Assembly (NCBI GenBank): GCA_036835375.1
Contig: DAITMB010000115.1
Span: forward strand, 1-16,187
DNA length: 16,187 nt
Source: JANQTF01 sp036835375
Lineage (GTDB): Bacteria; Bacteroidota; Bacteroidia; J057
Direction of reading: 5' to 3'
Shown here: positions 1 to 8,514 of the stretch, in pieces
How the letters are laid out: each line of letters begins with the position of its first letter
How positions within the stretch are numbered: position 1 is the first letter of the stretch
Made by a program: the position numbers and the translations under genes
The notes under the pieces: model-generated
What the model was told of the DNA's origin: nothing
Databases searched by the model: none
The model's input: the letters and a program-made list of their open reading frames with translations, nothing else

Positions 1-2
1 TC

Positions 3-1157
3 GACCAGCGGCTGGTGAGCTCGCTCACCTATTCCCGAAAGATCTCTCCCCGGACACGGCTCAAGACAGGAATTTTTTTCAATCAAATCCTCTTCACCTT
101 TTTCAGGGAATCCGCACCGCGCCGTACTGATGTGCTTGATCGTGTGCTCAACGAAATTTCCATCGACGGTAGTAGCAATACCCGAACGTACCAAGCCTAT
201 GCCCAGATGAGTCATCGGCTCAACGAAAAATGGACTTTTCACGCAGGGGTACATTCAGCGCTGCTGGAGTTGAACCAAACTGGGCGGGTAGAGCCTCGTG
301 TGTCCTTGCAATATTCCCCTTCGCCACGCCATTCTATCAGTGCGGCGTATGGCTGGCATAGTCAAATGTTGCCGCTCGGGGCTTATTATTACCGCCAAAA
401 TGATACGCTCTCCGGCGGAGAGCTGTCGCAAAGCTTTCCGAATTTTGACTTGCCATTCATTCGGTCAGAGCACGCGGTGTTAGCGTACAATGGCCTGCTG
501 TTCAAGGATGTGAGAATTGGGGCAGAATTGTATTTGCAGCGCTTGGGCAAGGTGCCGGTTGAGATGGTAGCCAGTGATTGGTGGTGGCTCAACGAGCGCA
601 GTGGCATTGCCCAGACTCCGCTGGTGAGCGAGGGAACAGGTACGAATTATGGGATTGACCTTGCCCTAGAAAAGTTTTTTTCTCAAGGAATTTACTTTTT
701 GCTGACCTATTCTCGCTTCGAATCCACTTATCAAACCCTCGAAGGCATTCGGCACCCGACCCGCTTCAGTACGCGCTATGCCTCGACCTACACGATGGGC
801 AAGGAATTCACCTTCAAAAAAGGCTCCGTGCTTCAAGTGGGAGGCCGGGTACTATACAACGGAGGATTTCGCTACACGCCACACGATCCCATTTTGTCAC
901 AAGCGGAAGGCAACTTTGTGCCGCTCCAAGGCAGCTCTTTTGAGGGGCAGGTGGCTCCGTATTTTCGACTGGACACCCGGATCGCCTTTCGCCGAAACCG
1001 AAAGCGGGTTGCCTCCATTTTGGCACTCGACATCCAGAATGTCCTGAATCGACCTAACCCCAACAACGTGCGCTACAATGCGGTGACCAATGAGCTGGAA
1101 TTCCGCAACCATCCCGGGGGATTTATCCCGGTACTGAGCTATCAGGTAGATTTTTGA
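3..1157 (+). CDS. TonB-dependent receptor, C-terminal beta-barrel part (5' end outside window)
   Basis: The reading frame is open from the left edge (first whole codon at 3) to the TGA at 1155-1157, giving 384 residues, so the gene starts upstream. A GTG at 15 is in frame but has no reason to be the start. The protein alternates short aromatic-rich strands with polar turns, as in an outer-membrane barrel. Its last strands (LALDIQNVLNRPNPNN, then a final strand ending YQVDF with a terminal Phe) are typical of TonB-dependent receptors and of the BamA recognition signal. The plug domain, TonB box and signal peptide would lie upstream and cannot be seen, so the substrate cannot be named. Such receptors import siderophores, vitamins or oligomers across the outer membrane using TonB/ExbBD energy. 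The family call is fairly sure. Confidence 0.8.
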   Translation, partial: DQRLVSSLTYSRKISPRTRLKTGIFFNQILFTFFRESAPRRTDVLDRVLNEISIDGSSNTRTYQAYAQMSHRLNEKWTFHAGVHSALLELNQTGRVEPRVSLQYSPSPRHSISAAYGWHSQMLPLGAYYYRQNDTLSGGELSQSFPNFDLPFIRSEHAVLAYNGLLFKDVRIGAELYLQRLGKVPVEMVASDWWWLNERSGIAQTPLVSEGTGTNYGIDLALEKFFSQGIYFLLTYSRFESTYQTLEGIRHPTRFSTRYASTYTMGKEFTFKKGSVLQVGGRVLYNGGFRYTPHDPILSQAEGNFVPLQGSSFEGQVAPYFRLDTRIAFRRNRKRVASILALDIQNVLNRPNPNNVRYNAVTNELEFRNHPGGFIPVLSYQVDF

Positions 1158-1201
1158 GGGGTAACAGCATGAATGGCCAGCGCTTCTTTTGAAGTGCCTG
1201 T

Positions 1202-1250
1202 AAAAGAAAGCTCCCTGCCAGGACCGCCAACGGCGAGATCTGACAGGGAG
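1202..1250 (-). terminator. Rho-independent terminator of the tRNA-Thr gene
   Basis: An 11-bp stem pairs 1211-1221 with 1240-1250. On the minus strand it is followed by CTTTCTTTT (1210-1202), a terminator U-tract. The single imperfect pair is G-U on the minus strand but C-A on the plus strand, which supports action in the tRNA direction. A small CGCC/GGCG hairpin sits inside the loop. It lies 35 nt beyond the tRNA 3' end. Confidence 0.7.
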
Positions 1251-1285
1251 AGGTTGATGTAGCGTAAAATGCCCGAAGGAATCCG

Positions 1286-1358
<73 letters not shown>

Positions 1359-1743
1359 TGATTGCGCTCAGCAATTTTTCTGCGCAAATATAAGGAAGAC
1401 TCGTGTTTTTATGCTGAGGTTTTTTCGAAGACAAAGAAGGAAAATTTGATAACTTTTTGACCGTTGCTCAGACGGATCATTTTCTCTGGGTATTGACCGC
1501 AGGTAATCATCAGTAAGAAGGAAAGTGATCAGACATGTGAATGAGAAAAGATGCTGAGGGATCTTTTGAGACAAAGGAAAGACAAATTGTTTGTACAAAT
1601 TCGATGCTTTAGGCTGTCAAGGGTTACGTTAAGGAGCGAAAGTGAGTAAATTGGGGGAGATAAATCGGAGAACTTAAATTCGAAGAGGTAGATCGAAAAC
1701 GTCGGAGCAGACGGCTTGCCGTAGATTGTTGAGGAAAACATCA
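1359..1743. other. Intergenic region between tRNA-Thr and the DUF2027/Smr gene
   Basis: Apart from the tRNA -7 element near its left end, this AT-rich stretch shows no convincing gene. Open frames on both strands are short, low in complexity and lack good starts. GAGGA at 1731-1735 is a ribosome binding site for the gene starting at 1744. No TAnnTTTG element was found on the plus strand for that gene. Confidence 0.5.
1385..1392 (-). promoter_or_regulatory. Bacteroidota-type -7 promoter element of tRNA-Thr
   Basis: On the minus strand this reads TATATTTG, an exact match to the TAnnTTTG -7 consensus of the Bacteroidota housekeeping sigma factor. It lies 26 nt before the mature tRNA 5' end, which predicts a leader of about 20 nt. 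No clear -33 TTG is at the standard distance. Confidence 0.6.
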
Positions 1744-2712
1744 ATGAAATTCAGAGTTGGACAAAAGGTAAGGCAGCTTCGCCACAGTGGCGACGGTGTC
1801 ATCACAGCCCTCATTGACGGGCATACCGTGGAAGTAGATTTTGGCGACGGCTTCGGAATTGATGTGGATGTCGAGGACATCATTCCGGTAGATCTGGCCG
1901 AGAGTACGTACCTCGGAGGCGATCGACAAGGCAGTAGCACCTATGTGCATGATCCTTCGGTGCGAAAACCGCTTCAACTGGGGAGTGCGCTGGTAGATCT
2001 AAGCTTGGTCTTCCTTGCTCGCCCTGAAGATCGTTTCCAGCTCGTGTTGGCCAATCCTGAACCGACTCAGCTGCTGTATGCCCTTTATCTTCGGGAACAG
2101 AACCGATACTATGGGCTGGCTTCGGGCGTGTTGGAGTCGGGCACGGTGCAAGAAATTGGCTTGGTGACTGGTGCCGAATTGCAGCGGACGCGATCGTTTT
2201 ATGCGCAGGTCTTGCACTTTGTCCCGGGAAAAGGTCATCCCCACACGCCCCTCTTGTCTGAGATTCCATGGACCAAAAATGCCTTGATCGCACCACCTCG
2301 CTTTTTGGAAGCCGTGGGAGAATCCGCTTGGGTCTTTTCCATGCGGCAGGACGCCCAAAAAAACGCCTACGACAACCTCGACGACCGAGAATTTATTCGC
2401 CTGATTCGGGAAGAACAGCCTGCAGAAGAAGTTCACCTGGAGGTGGATCTTCATCTGGAAGAATTGGTGGACGATGCGGGCAAGATTCTGCCGGGCGAAG
2501 CGTTGAGGATCCAAATGGAAGAAGTTGCCAGAGCTTTGTCAAATGCCCTATTGAGGCACGCCGCCAGTCTGGTCCTCATTCACGGTGTAGGGGAAGGGAA
2601 GCTCAAGCAGGAAGTGCATCTCATGCTCAAGCGGACTCCTCACGTCAAGTCCTTTGGTCCCGCCGACGCCCGCAAGTACGGGAGTGGTGCCACAAAAGTC
2701 GTTTTTAAATGA
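1744..2712 (+). CDS. DUF2027 / Smr-domain protein
   Basis: The protein has 322 residues. It opens with a small beta-barrel-like module (residues 4-50, VGQKVRQLRHSGDGVI onward) of the kind at the start of Bacteroidota DUF2027 proteins. A DUF2027 core follows (about 80-205), and a C-terminal Smr domain (about 230-322) carries the family landmarks VDLHLEEL (234-241) and HGVGEGKL (280-287). Smr domains occur in MutS2 and in stand-alone nucleases acting on branched DNA or on mRNA of stalled ribosomes. The role of the DUF2027 version is not established, so no substrate is claimed. The start is ATG 1744, with GAGGA 8 nt upstream. A TTG at 1726 would add six residues but is less likely. The stop overlaps the next gene's ATG (ATGA), implying translational coupling. 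Confidence 0.85.
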   Translation: MKFRVGQKVRQLRHSGDGVITALIDGHTVEVDFGDGFGIDVDVEDIIPVDLAESTYLGGDRQGSSTYVHDPSVRKPLQLGSALVDLSLVFLARPEDRFQLVLANPEPTQLLYALYLREQNRYYGLASGVLESGTVQEIGLVTGAELQRTRSFYAQVLHFVPGKGHPHTPLLSEIPWTKNALIAPPRFLEAVGESAWVFSMRQDAQKNAYDNLDDREFIRLIREEQPAEEVHLEVDLHLEELVDDAGKILPGEALRIQMEEVARALSNALLRHAASLVLIHGVGEGKLKQEVHLMLKRTPHVKSFGPADARKYGSGATKVVFK

Positions 2713-3467
2713 ATCGATCTACTCCCCATCAGATTTCTTTGCTGATCCTCGCCTTGGACTTTTTCGTGACTTCATCTGCTTTCGGGCAAGTCCAAGTGAG
2801 GTATCAGAACATGGGATACATTCATGTGAACGGCGACACGTCATGCTCTGCGCGAAGATACCCACCCGATGAGCGGGATTTGATCAGGCATCGTTTTCTG
2901 TTGCGGTTGGATCTTCAATACCCATATAATCGGCCGCTTTTTTTCTTGCCCGTGGCGCCGCCCTATCAGGGAGTGGCTCCCGGCCTGATTGGTGTATTGC
3001 TCAATGGATTTGCCGAGCACCAATTTTCTGGATTAGACCCAATGAATCCAGAAGAGCAGATGACCTACGAAGACTTTTTGTATCGCTTTGCAGAGTGGCA
3101 AGGCCTTTCGCACATGAATCAAAACTCGATTTCGATCGCTGAGTTAGGGTTGGAGCACTTCGAGCCGATCATTGACTTAATTGTCGATGAGGGATTTTCG
3201 ACGCGAAGCAGCAAGTATTTCTTCTCGATTCGCTTTGTGAGGTTGATTTGGCGGCACGCTCAGTTCGACAACAAATCCTATGTGGCGCTCTACGTTCCCT
3301 ACCAGTGCGTTCGTCCTTTGTTAGAAAATCATTTTTGCTGGAAAACTGCCGGGGGAGGCATTTCCGCCGCCCAGTTTTTGGAGTTGGGCTATTTTTCGGG
3401 ATTGCCCCTGATGCTGCCTTCTGGCCCATCCGAAGCCATCGAATTGTTTCCATTGAGGAAACCTTGA
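2709..3467 (+). CDS. Secreted protein, probable divergent GldN/PorN-like
   Basis: The protein has 252 residues with a signal peptide (hydrophobic 9-24, likely cleavage after SSAFG at about 26). Recalled GldN features appear in order. ERDLIR (55-60), LRLDL (65-69) and NRPLFFLP (74-81) match the DRDV...IDL...N.PLYFP segment. GLIGVLLNGF (92-101) matches the SLYDVLI helix. Near the C-terminus, ALYVPYQCVRPLLEN (193-207) followed by ISAAQFLELGYFSG (218-231) matches the region where GldN has a YFPxxRxVL stretch and then a helix ending RxFxxxI. GldN/PorN is a periplasmic part of the T9SS core and gliding machinery. This copy is shorter than GldN (about 300 residues) and is not beside gldKLM, so it is more likely a paralogue. 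It overlaps the Smr gene by 4 nt. The family call is inference from motif order; the secreted location is firmer. Confidence 0.5.
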   Translation: MNRSTPHQISLLILALDFFVTSSAFGQVQVRYQNMGYIHVNGDTSCSARRYPPDERDLIRHRFLLRLDLQYPYNRPLFFLPVAPPYQGVAPGLIGVLLNGFAEHQFSGLDPMNPEEQMTYEDFLYRFAEWQGLSHMNQNSISIAELGLEHFEPIIDLIVDEGFSTRSSKYFFSIRFVRLIWRHAQFDNKSYVALYVPYQCVRPLLENHFCWKTAGGGISAAQFLELGYFSGLPLMLPSGPSEAIELFPLRKP

Positions 3468-3499
3468 AGAAATCTCTTTGGATTCATTCACTTACTCAT

Positions 3500-4972
3500 T
3501 TACTCATTCGATCTCAGGAGCGGTCGATGGGAAGTGTGGGAAGAAGTCCGGTGTTCCTTGGACTCTTGCGGTGCTTCGTAGCCAAAAAGACCCCTATTTT
3601 TCACAGCTTGCTCCACCTCTACCGGGACCATGCTTTCCCAACCATCTTCGCCCGCCTTGATCATCGACAGCACGCGGTCGGAAGTAATATGCAGCAAGTT
3701 GGGATCTACCCCGCGAATATCTTCAATCTTATTGGTCGCGTGAAGGTACTGGAAGAGGTGAGTCATCTCGGGTCCGAGCCTGAAATTGTGACAGGTGTAG
3801 AGATCTGCCTGGCCCGGAAAATGGGCGGGATATACATAGATTTTGATATTCGTCCCGAACAGGATGCCGAATGACTCCAGAATTCCTCCCTTCAGGTCTT
3901 CGTAATAATGTTCATCGAAGATCAGCTCCAAGTTGTGAACGCCCAGCACAATCCCGATTTTTTTTCTTCGGGTGAATTGCTGGAGGTAAGACACGAGCCG
4001 ATAATATTCTGTGTAATTCGACACCATGACCCAATGCCCCAAGGAGTTGAGGATGTCCACGCGATCCAAGTAGTCCTGCTCATCGATTTTGCCCTCGGCA
4101 GTGAGATCCTTGAGGGTGAGCTCCGAGAGCGCAATCACGTTTTCGGGATCCACATCTTGCTCCTGCGAAAATTGTAACAGGCCTGATTGCCTCATGTCGA
4201 GGTTCACGTGGGTCAGCGGGCGAAATCTGCCCCGGAGCATCAAAATATTCTTTTTGTAGAGCACATCCGAAGCGTGGACAACCTCCCCATCGGGTCCGAA
4301 CATCGCGGCTTGGGTCATCCCGGTTTTCACGAGGTTGAGGCTGAGCAGGCGGTTGTCCACCCAGTCAAAAGCTGGTCCGCTGAGCCGACACATATCCACC
4401 TCAATCCGGTCGGGGTTGAGGCCCTCCATGAGGGTCTGGAGGATGAGGCCCATGTCGTGTGGGAAGAAAAAGCAGGCGAAAAGAAGATTTACGCCGATGA
4501 TGCCGATCGCCTCTTGTTGCCAAATGGATTCGGGATCTTTGAGCACAATGTGGATAATGGCATCGTTAGGCTCGGTGTTGGGACTCATTTGAAATCGAAG
4601 CCCGATCCAACCCTGGCCTTGGTTGGTTTTGCGAAAATTGAGGGATTCGACCGTATTGGCCAAAGCAAAGAAGCAGGTTTTGTCTGCCCGGCTCTGGAGC
4701 CGCTCGTGGAGCAGATGATACTCGTGGTTGAGCATGGTGAGGAGCCGCTCCTGACTCACATACCGCTTGGTTTTGCCATAAATGGCGTCGCTAAATTGCA
4801 TGTCATACGCAGACATGGTCTTGGCAATTGTCCCAGAAGCCCCACCAGCTTTGAAAAAATGCTCTGCGATTTCCTGGCCAGCGCCAATTTCTGCAAATGA
4901 CCCGTAATAGCGTGGGTCCAAATTGATCTTGAGCGCTTTTTCTTTCGTCGTCAGTTCGCGGAGATGCTGCAT
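3500..4972 (-). CDS. Conserved 490-residue protein of unknown function
   Basis: I recognise this as a long, well-conserved Bacteroidota family whose N-terminus reads KALKINLDPRYYGSFAEIG (13-31), then AGQEIAEHFFKAGGASGTIA (31-50) and KTMSAYD (51-57). As I recall, relatives carry annotations such as TonB-dependent receptor or nicotinate-nucleotide adenylyltransferase. Neither fits here: there is no signal peptide or barrel pattern, and no HxGH nucleotidyltransferase motif near the start. The protein looks soluble and cytoplasmic, with an alpha/beta-looking middle (for example KKIGIVLGVHNLELIF) and a charged, Ser/His-rich tail. ATG 4972 is used. There is no Shine-Dalgarno, but an exact TAnnTTTG element lies 33 nt upstream. 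It converges on the GldN-like gene with only 32 nt between stop codons. Function unknown. Confidence 0.85.
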   Translation of the reverse strand: MQHLRELTTKEKALKINLDPRYYGSFAEIGAGQEIAEHFFKAGGASGTIAKTMSAYDMQFSDAIYGKTKRYVSQERLLTMLNHEYHLLHERLQSRADKTCFFALANTVESLNFRKTNQGQGWIGLRFQMSPNTEPNDAIIHIVLKDPESIWQQEAIGIIGVNLLFACFFFPHDMGLILQTLMEGLNPDRIEVDMCRLSGPAFDWVDNRLLSLNLVKTGMTQAAMFGPDGEVVHASDVLYKKNILMLRGRFRPLTHVNLDMRQSGLLQFSQEQDVDPENVIALSELTLKDLTAEGKIDEQDYLDRVDILNSLGHWVMVSNYTEYYRLVSYLQQFTRRKKIGIVLGVHNLELIFDEHYYEDLKGGILESFGILFGTNIKIYVYPAHFPGQADLYTCHNFRLGPEMTHLFQYLHATNKIEDIRGVDPNLLHITSDRVLSMIKAGEDGWESMVPVEVEQAVKNRGLFGYEAPQESKEHRTSSHTSHRPLLRSNE

Positions 4973-5356
4973 CGTGAAGAATTTTCAGGGTGATCGTGTC
5001 GGGCACAAAGGTATTCATTCAGTTGAAAACTTAAATCGCTTGTTACAACTTCTGTTGCATAGCAAATGACAGGAGCTGGAACCGAAGTAAATCGGGTAGG
5101 AAAATATTCCTATCTTTCGTCGCGGAAGGAAAGGATGAAAAAAAACGGATTTTGTGACTGTGTTGGCCATTTTCAAGGTCAAATTGGAGCTAACTTCAGA
5201 GCAAGTTCCGGCGCAGATTGGGCTTTTGTCAACTGAATTCATGCAAGAGAATTGGCGAATCATTTTACGCAATTGCCTCATGTTGTCAGCTCACTTCGTC
5301 AGCTTTCCTAATTTTTCCCATCGATCGGACAGTGTCATGAAGTAGGTACATTTTAC
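4973..5356. other. Divergent intergenic region
   Basis: This region separates the minus-strand 490-residue gene from the plus-strand amidohydrolase. Besides the TACCTTTG element it holds a 6-bp-arm palindrome, TAGGAA-AATA-TTCCTA (5097-5112). This abuts TATCTTTC (5111-5118), one mismatch from a plus-strand -7 element. A 33-codon frame with a purine-rich leader follows at 5135-5236. These could form a small transcription unit, or a long leader for the amidohydrolase, but the evidence is thin. Confidence 0.4.
5006..5013 (-). promoter_or_regulatory. Bacteroidota-type -7 promoter element of the 490-residue gene
   Basis: On the minus strand this reads TACCTTTG, an exact TAnnTTTG. It lies 33 nt before the ATG at 4972, predicting a leader of about 27 nt, much like the tRNA promoter. 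No TTG was found at the usual -33 spacing. Confidence 0.5.
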
Positions 5357-7114
5357 ATGCAAGGACTTTACATATTTTCTCAATTTTCACGACTGTCCCG
5401 CTTGGGGATTGCGGTCGTGTTCATTGGTGGGCTCCTCGCCTGCCAGCCCATTCCTCCCCGTACCCTCGTGTGGAATGGCCATATTTACACTTCCGACCCC
5501 ATTCGATCAGAGGTAGAAGCCTTGGTGTTGGAAAATGGCCATGTGCTCTTTGCAGGCACTCTGGCCGATGCTTCGACCCTCATTGATCCCCTCACTGCCG
5601 ACAGCTTGGACCTGGCAGGAAAAACGGTGATTCCCGGCTTTGTCGAGAGCCACGGTCACCTGATGGGAATGGGCAGAATGTCATTTCAAGTAAATTTGGC
5701 TTTGGCGACCAGCTTCGAAGACATGATACAAATGGTCGCAGATACTGCAGCAGTGCGCCCCAAAGGCAGCTGGATCATTGGGCGCGGATGGCATCAAGAC
5801 AAATGGAGCGACCAACCTGAGATGGTGCAAGGGCAGCCCGTGCACACCCGGTTGAGCGCACTCACGCCTGATCACCCGGTGTATCTCACCCATGCCAGCG
5901 GTCACTCCGCGCTGGTCAACGCCAAAGCAATGGATTTGGCTGGCATTGATCGAGAAACACGCATCGGCCAAGCAGGCGAGATTTATCATTTCTCCGGGGG
6001 AGAACCTACCGGCCTGTTTTCCGAAGCTGCCCAAGGATTGATTCGCTCCATCATCCCTGCTCCGACAGAGGCAGAAGAAGTGGCGGCCCTTCGGGCTGCG
6101 CTTCGCAGTTGCCTTCGCCAGGGCGTCACCATGTTTCAGGATGCAGGAGCTGGTCAGGAAGACATTGATCGCCTGGCGCGACTGCAAGCCGAGGGGCAAT
6201 TGCCCGTTCGACTCTATGTGATGCTCCACGGCAACGACAGCAGCTTGCTGCGAGATTGGTACGCGAGGGGACCGCTCACGAGCGACTTTTTGACCGTACG
6301 CTCCGTGAAGCTTTATGCCGATGGCGCCTTGGGGAGTCGGGGCGCGTGGTTGCTTTCTCCATACGAAGATCGCCCGGGCCACTTTGGCAATTCGGTGATG
6401 TCGATCGACTACATCGGGCAAGTGGCAAGAGAAGGGCTAGCACACGGGTTTCAGGTGTGTACTCACGCCATTGGCGACCGGGCCAACCGCGAAGTCTTGG
6501 ATCGGTACGAGGCCGCATTTCAGGCTGCTCCCTCGCCTTCCACTGATCATCGTTTTCGCATTGAGCATGCGCAGCACTTACACCCCGACGACATTCCACG
6601 CTTTGCTGAGTTGGGTGTGATCGCTTCGATGCAAGGCGTTCATCTCTCTTCCGATCGTCCCTGGGCCATTGATCGGCTCGGCAGGCTACGCATCGTGCAG
6701 GGGGCTTACATGTGGCAGTCGCTGCTGAAAAGCGGTGCCCGCGTGATCAATGGGACTGATGTCCCCGTGGAACCACTGGACCCCATCGCTTGCTACTATT
6801 CGCTTGTCACCCGGAAAACCCTCGTCGGCCAGCCAGAAGAAGGATATGAACCTGATCAGAAGATGACGCGCGAGGAAGCGCTTCGGGCCTACACCTCCGA
6901 AGGGGCCTACGGTGCCTTCAGCGAAGGAAAAGTAGGGTCACTCAGCCCGGGGAAATGGGCGGATTTTGTCGTGTTATCCCAAAACATCGTCGAAGCCCCA
7001 GACTCGACGCTGCTCCAGGCGCGTGTGCTACAAACATGGGTGGCAGGTAAGCCGGTATTTGTGGAGGAACATGTCGAAGTGAAGGAAGAAAAAGTGGTAG
7101 ATGTAGGAGAATGA
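5357..7114 (+). CDS. Amidohydrolase family 3 (YtcJ-like) lipoprotein
   Basis: The protein has 585 residues and an N-terminal lipoprotein signal: hydrophobic 17-28 with lipobox LLAC, acylated Cys at 29. The rest is a YtcJ-type metal-dependent amidohydrolase. It has an N-terminal beta-sandwich strand set (TLVWNGHIYTSD, 36-47), the metal ligands H99 and H101 in ESHGH, the conserved lysine K318 in VKLYADGALGSR, then H370 in CTHAIGDRA, H404 in RIEHAQ and D468 in NGTDVP. The C-terminal sandwich closes with GSLSPGKWADFVVL (527-540). All expected active-site residues are present, so it should be active. The family hydrolyses C-N bonds in varied substrates, and none can be named here. The lipobox suggests membrane anchoring facing the periplasm or surface. 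The last 15 residues are a charged Val/Glu/Lys tail. Confidence 0.9.
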   Translation: MQGLYIFSQFSRLSRLGIAVVFIGGLLACQPIPPRTLVWNGHIYTSDPIRSEVEALVLENGHVLFAGTLADASTLIDPLTADSLDLAGKTVIPGFVESHGHLMGMGRMSFQVNLALATSFEDMIQMVADTAAVRPKGSWIIGRGWHQDKWSDQPEMVQGQPVHTRLSALTPDHPVYLTHASGHSALVNAKAMDLAGIDRETRIGQAGEIYHFSGGEPTGLFSEAAQGLIRSIIPAPTEAEEVAALRAALRSCLRQGVTMFQDAGAGQEDIDRLARLQAEGQLPVRLYVMLHGNDSSLLRDWYARGPLTSDFLTVRSVKLYADGALGSRGAWLLSPYEDRPGHFGNSVMSIDYIGQVAREGLAHGFQVCTHAIGDRANREVLDRYEAAFQAAPSPSTDHRFRIEHAQHLHPDDIPRFAELGVIASMQGVHLSSDRPWAIDRLGRLRIVQGAYMWQSLLKSGARVINGTDVPVEPLDPIACYYSLVTRKTLVGQPEEGYEPDQKMTREEALRAYTSEGAYGAFSEGKVGSLSPGKWADFVVLSQNIVEAPDSTLLQARVLQTWVAGKPVFVEEHVEVKEEKVVDVGE

Positions 7115-7347
7115 TAAGGATGATGGACAATTATGCTGCTACTTTTCCCCTATTTTCCAGTGCCTTCATCACACGTTAGAAAAAGGGGAGAGAGCAGGTG
7201 CTCGGCTCGTCGGTTCAAAGACTGGCAGTCAATCCGGATTTTTTCGGAGACAGCGTCCTTACGCCACTACTTTCTTGTGCTGGATGAAAACATATGATCA
7301 CTTTTTTAGAGAGTTACTGTTACCAATTGATTTTAATTTTTCTGCAA

Positions 7348-8040
7348 ATGAGACGATTTTTTGTCATCCTACTTGGGGTTTTATCCTTGACCTTCATTCC
7401 CGGCTGCTTAGACATTGAAGAGGAAATTTTCCTTCGTTCTGATGGATCGGGCACCTACGTGAATCGAGTTGATGTGAAAAAAGCAATAGAATTCATCATG
7501 ATGATGAGCTCGGAAGAGGACCGCGCAGGGATGACCGAGGATGAGTTTTTGGATTCTATGATGAATGCCGAAGACATGGTGGCTTCCTTCGCCACGATGC
7601 AAGAAAATTATGCCTCAATGGAAGGCATCAGCGATGCAAAAATGGCAGCTGAGGATGGGGTGATTACCCTCAGGTTTGACTTTACCGGCCTCGAAACGCT
7701 CAGCGCGGCACTTCAGGGTGGCGGTATTTCCAACCAGCTGGGGATGGCGATTGGCACGTTCACTGGCAAGAAAGGGCTTATTGCTCGCGGTCATACCAAG
7801 ATAGATATGGACAGTGAGGAAAATGCAGAACTACAGGAGCAGATGGACATGCTCAAGATGATGATGGGAGAGGCCTCCTATGTGGTTCGATACCACTTTC
7901 CCGGCAAGGTGAAAAAAAGTAGTGATCCAGACGCGACCTTATTGGATGGCGGTAAAACTCTGGTCATTGAAACCAAGCTGGTCGATTTGTTAGAAGATCC
8001 CGCTGTGTTAGACCACGAGATTTCCTACAAAAACAAGTAA
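7348..8040 (+). CDS. Hypothetical methionine-rich lipoprotein
   Basis: The preferred start is ATG 7348, because it gives a compact lipoprotein signal: MRR, hydrophobic 4-17, lipobox IPGC with Cys 20. This yields 230 residues. An in-frame ATG at 7294 would add 18 residues without a proper signal n-region. The mature part begins with acidic DIEEEIF and a beta hairpin with DGSGTY (32-37), then a helical stretch with MMM (51-53) and a second Met cluster (166-173). It ends in beta strands (YVVRYHFPGKV, KTLVIETKLVD). About 8% of residues are Met. The layout (lipoprotein, strand with DGSG, helix, strands) recalls small LppM-like lipoproteins, but I do not recognise a family. Function unknown. Confidence 0.75.
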   Translation: MRRFFVILLGVLSLTFIPGCLDIEEEIFLRSDGSGTYVNRVDVKKAIEFIMMMSSEEDRAGMTEDEFLDSMMNAEDMVASFATMQENYASMEGISDAKMAAEDGVITLRFDFTGLETLSAALQGGGISNQLGMAIGTFTGKKGLIARGHTKIDMDSEENAELQEQMDMLKMMMGEASYVVRYHFPGKVKKSSDPDATLLDGGKTLVIETKLVDLLEDPAVLDHEISYKNK

Positions 8041-8304
8041 GTTGGATTGTAGGTGATTTTTGGGGGGGGGCTGGCACATTGGATTATTGCTCAAAATAGA
8101 CTGGCAAATGGTCTCATTGCGCAGATATTCAGAGAAAAAAGCGGAGTGGAGGAAATGTGCAACCTATTTCATACGTTCTGCGAATGAAGAAAATGATTTC
8201 TTCACGGCTATCTCACACCGGAGAAGTAAGCCCAACGACGGTGCTTCCGGCGAGAAGTTGGACAGAAACTTGCACAGCGTGCACAGAAAGAATTGTACAG
8301 GTAA

Positions 8305-8460
8305 AGGGTTATTTATGCCAAAAAATTTACTCAACGGGAGATAGGGCTTTTTTTGAAGCAGATTTCTGCCGGAGAAATCAGTCTTCATGAAGCTCGAAAA
8401 TTCGACATTCCGACACGGATATTTCTACAACAGGCGACGCCTGCAAGGAGAGATACATGA
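8305..8460 (+). pseudogene. Possible fragment of an IS3-type OrfA helix-turn-helix
   Basis: Between TAA 8302-8304 and TGA 8458-8460 the frame encodes about 51 residues, including KKFTQREIGLFLKQ and ISAGEISLHEARKFDIP. That pattern (KKF...I..I..G.IS..EA..K..I) resembles the N-terminal HTH of OrfA-type transposases. No ATG, downstream transposase core or terminal repeats were found, so it would be a remnant at most. The likeness is short and could be chance. Confidence 0.25.
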
Positions 8461-8514
8461 CAAGGAATAAAAAGCTGTGGCTGTCGTTGCGGGTCCGTCT
8501 CCCTAGCTTGGTAC

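Noticed and set aside
4187..4900. 237-residue plus-strand frame opposite the conserved 490-residue gene
   Set aside because: It lies wholly antisense to a well-conserved protein and shows no domain features.
7146..7197. Possible terminator from CTTTTCCCC and AAAAAGGGG after the amidohydrolase
   Set aside because: The two runs are not complementary in the needed orientation, so no stem forms.
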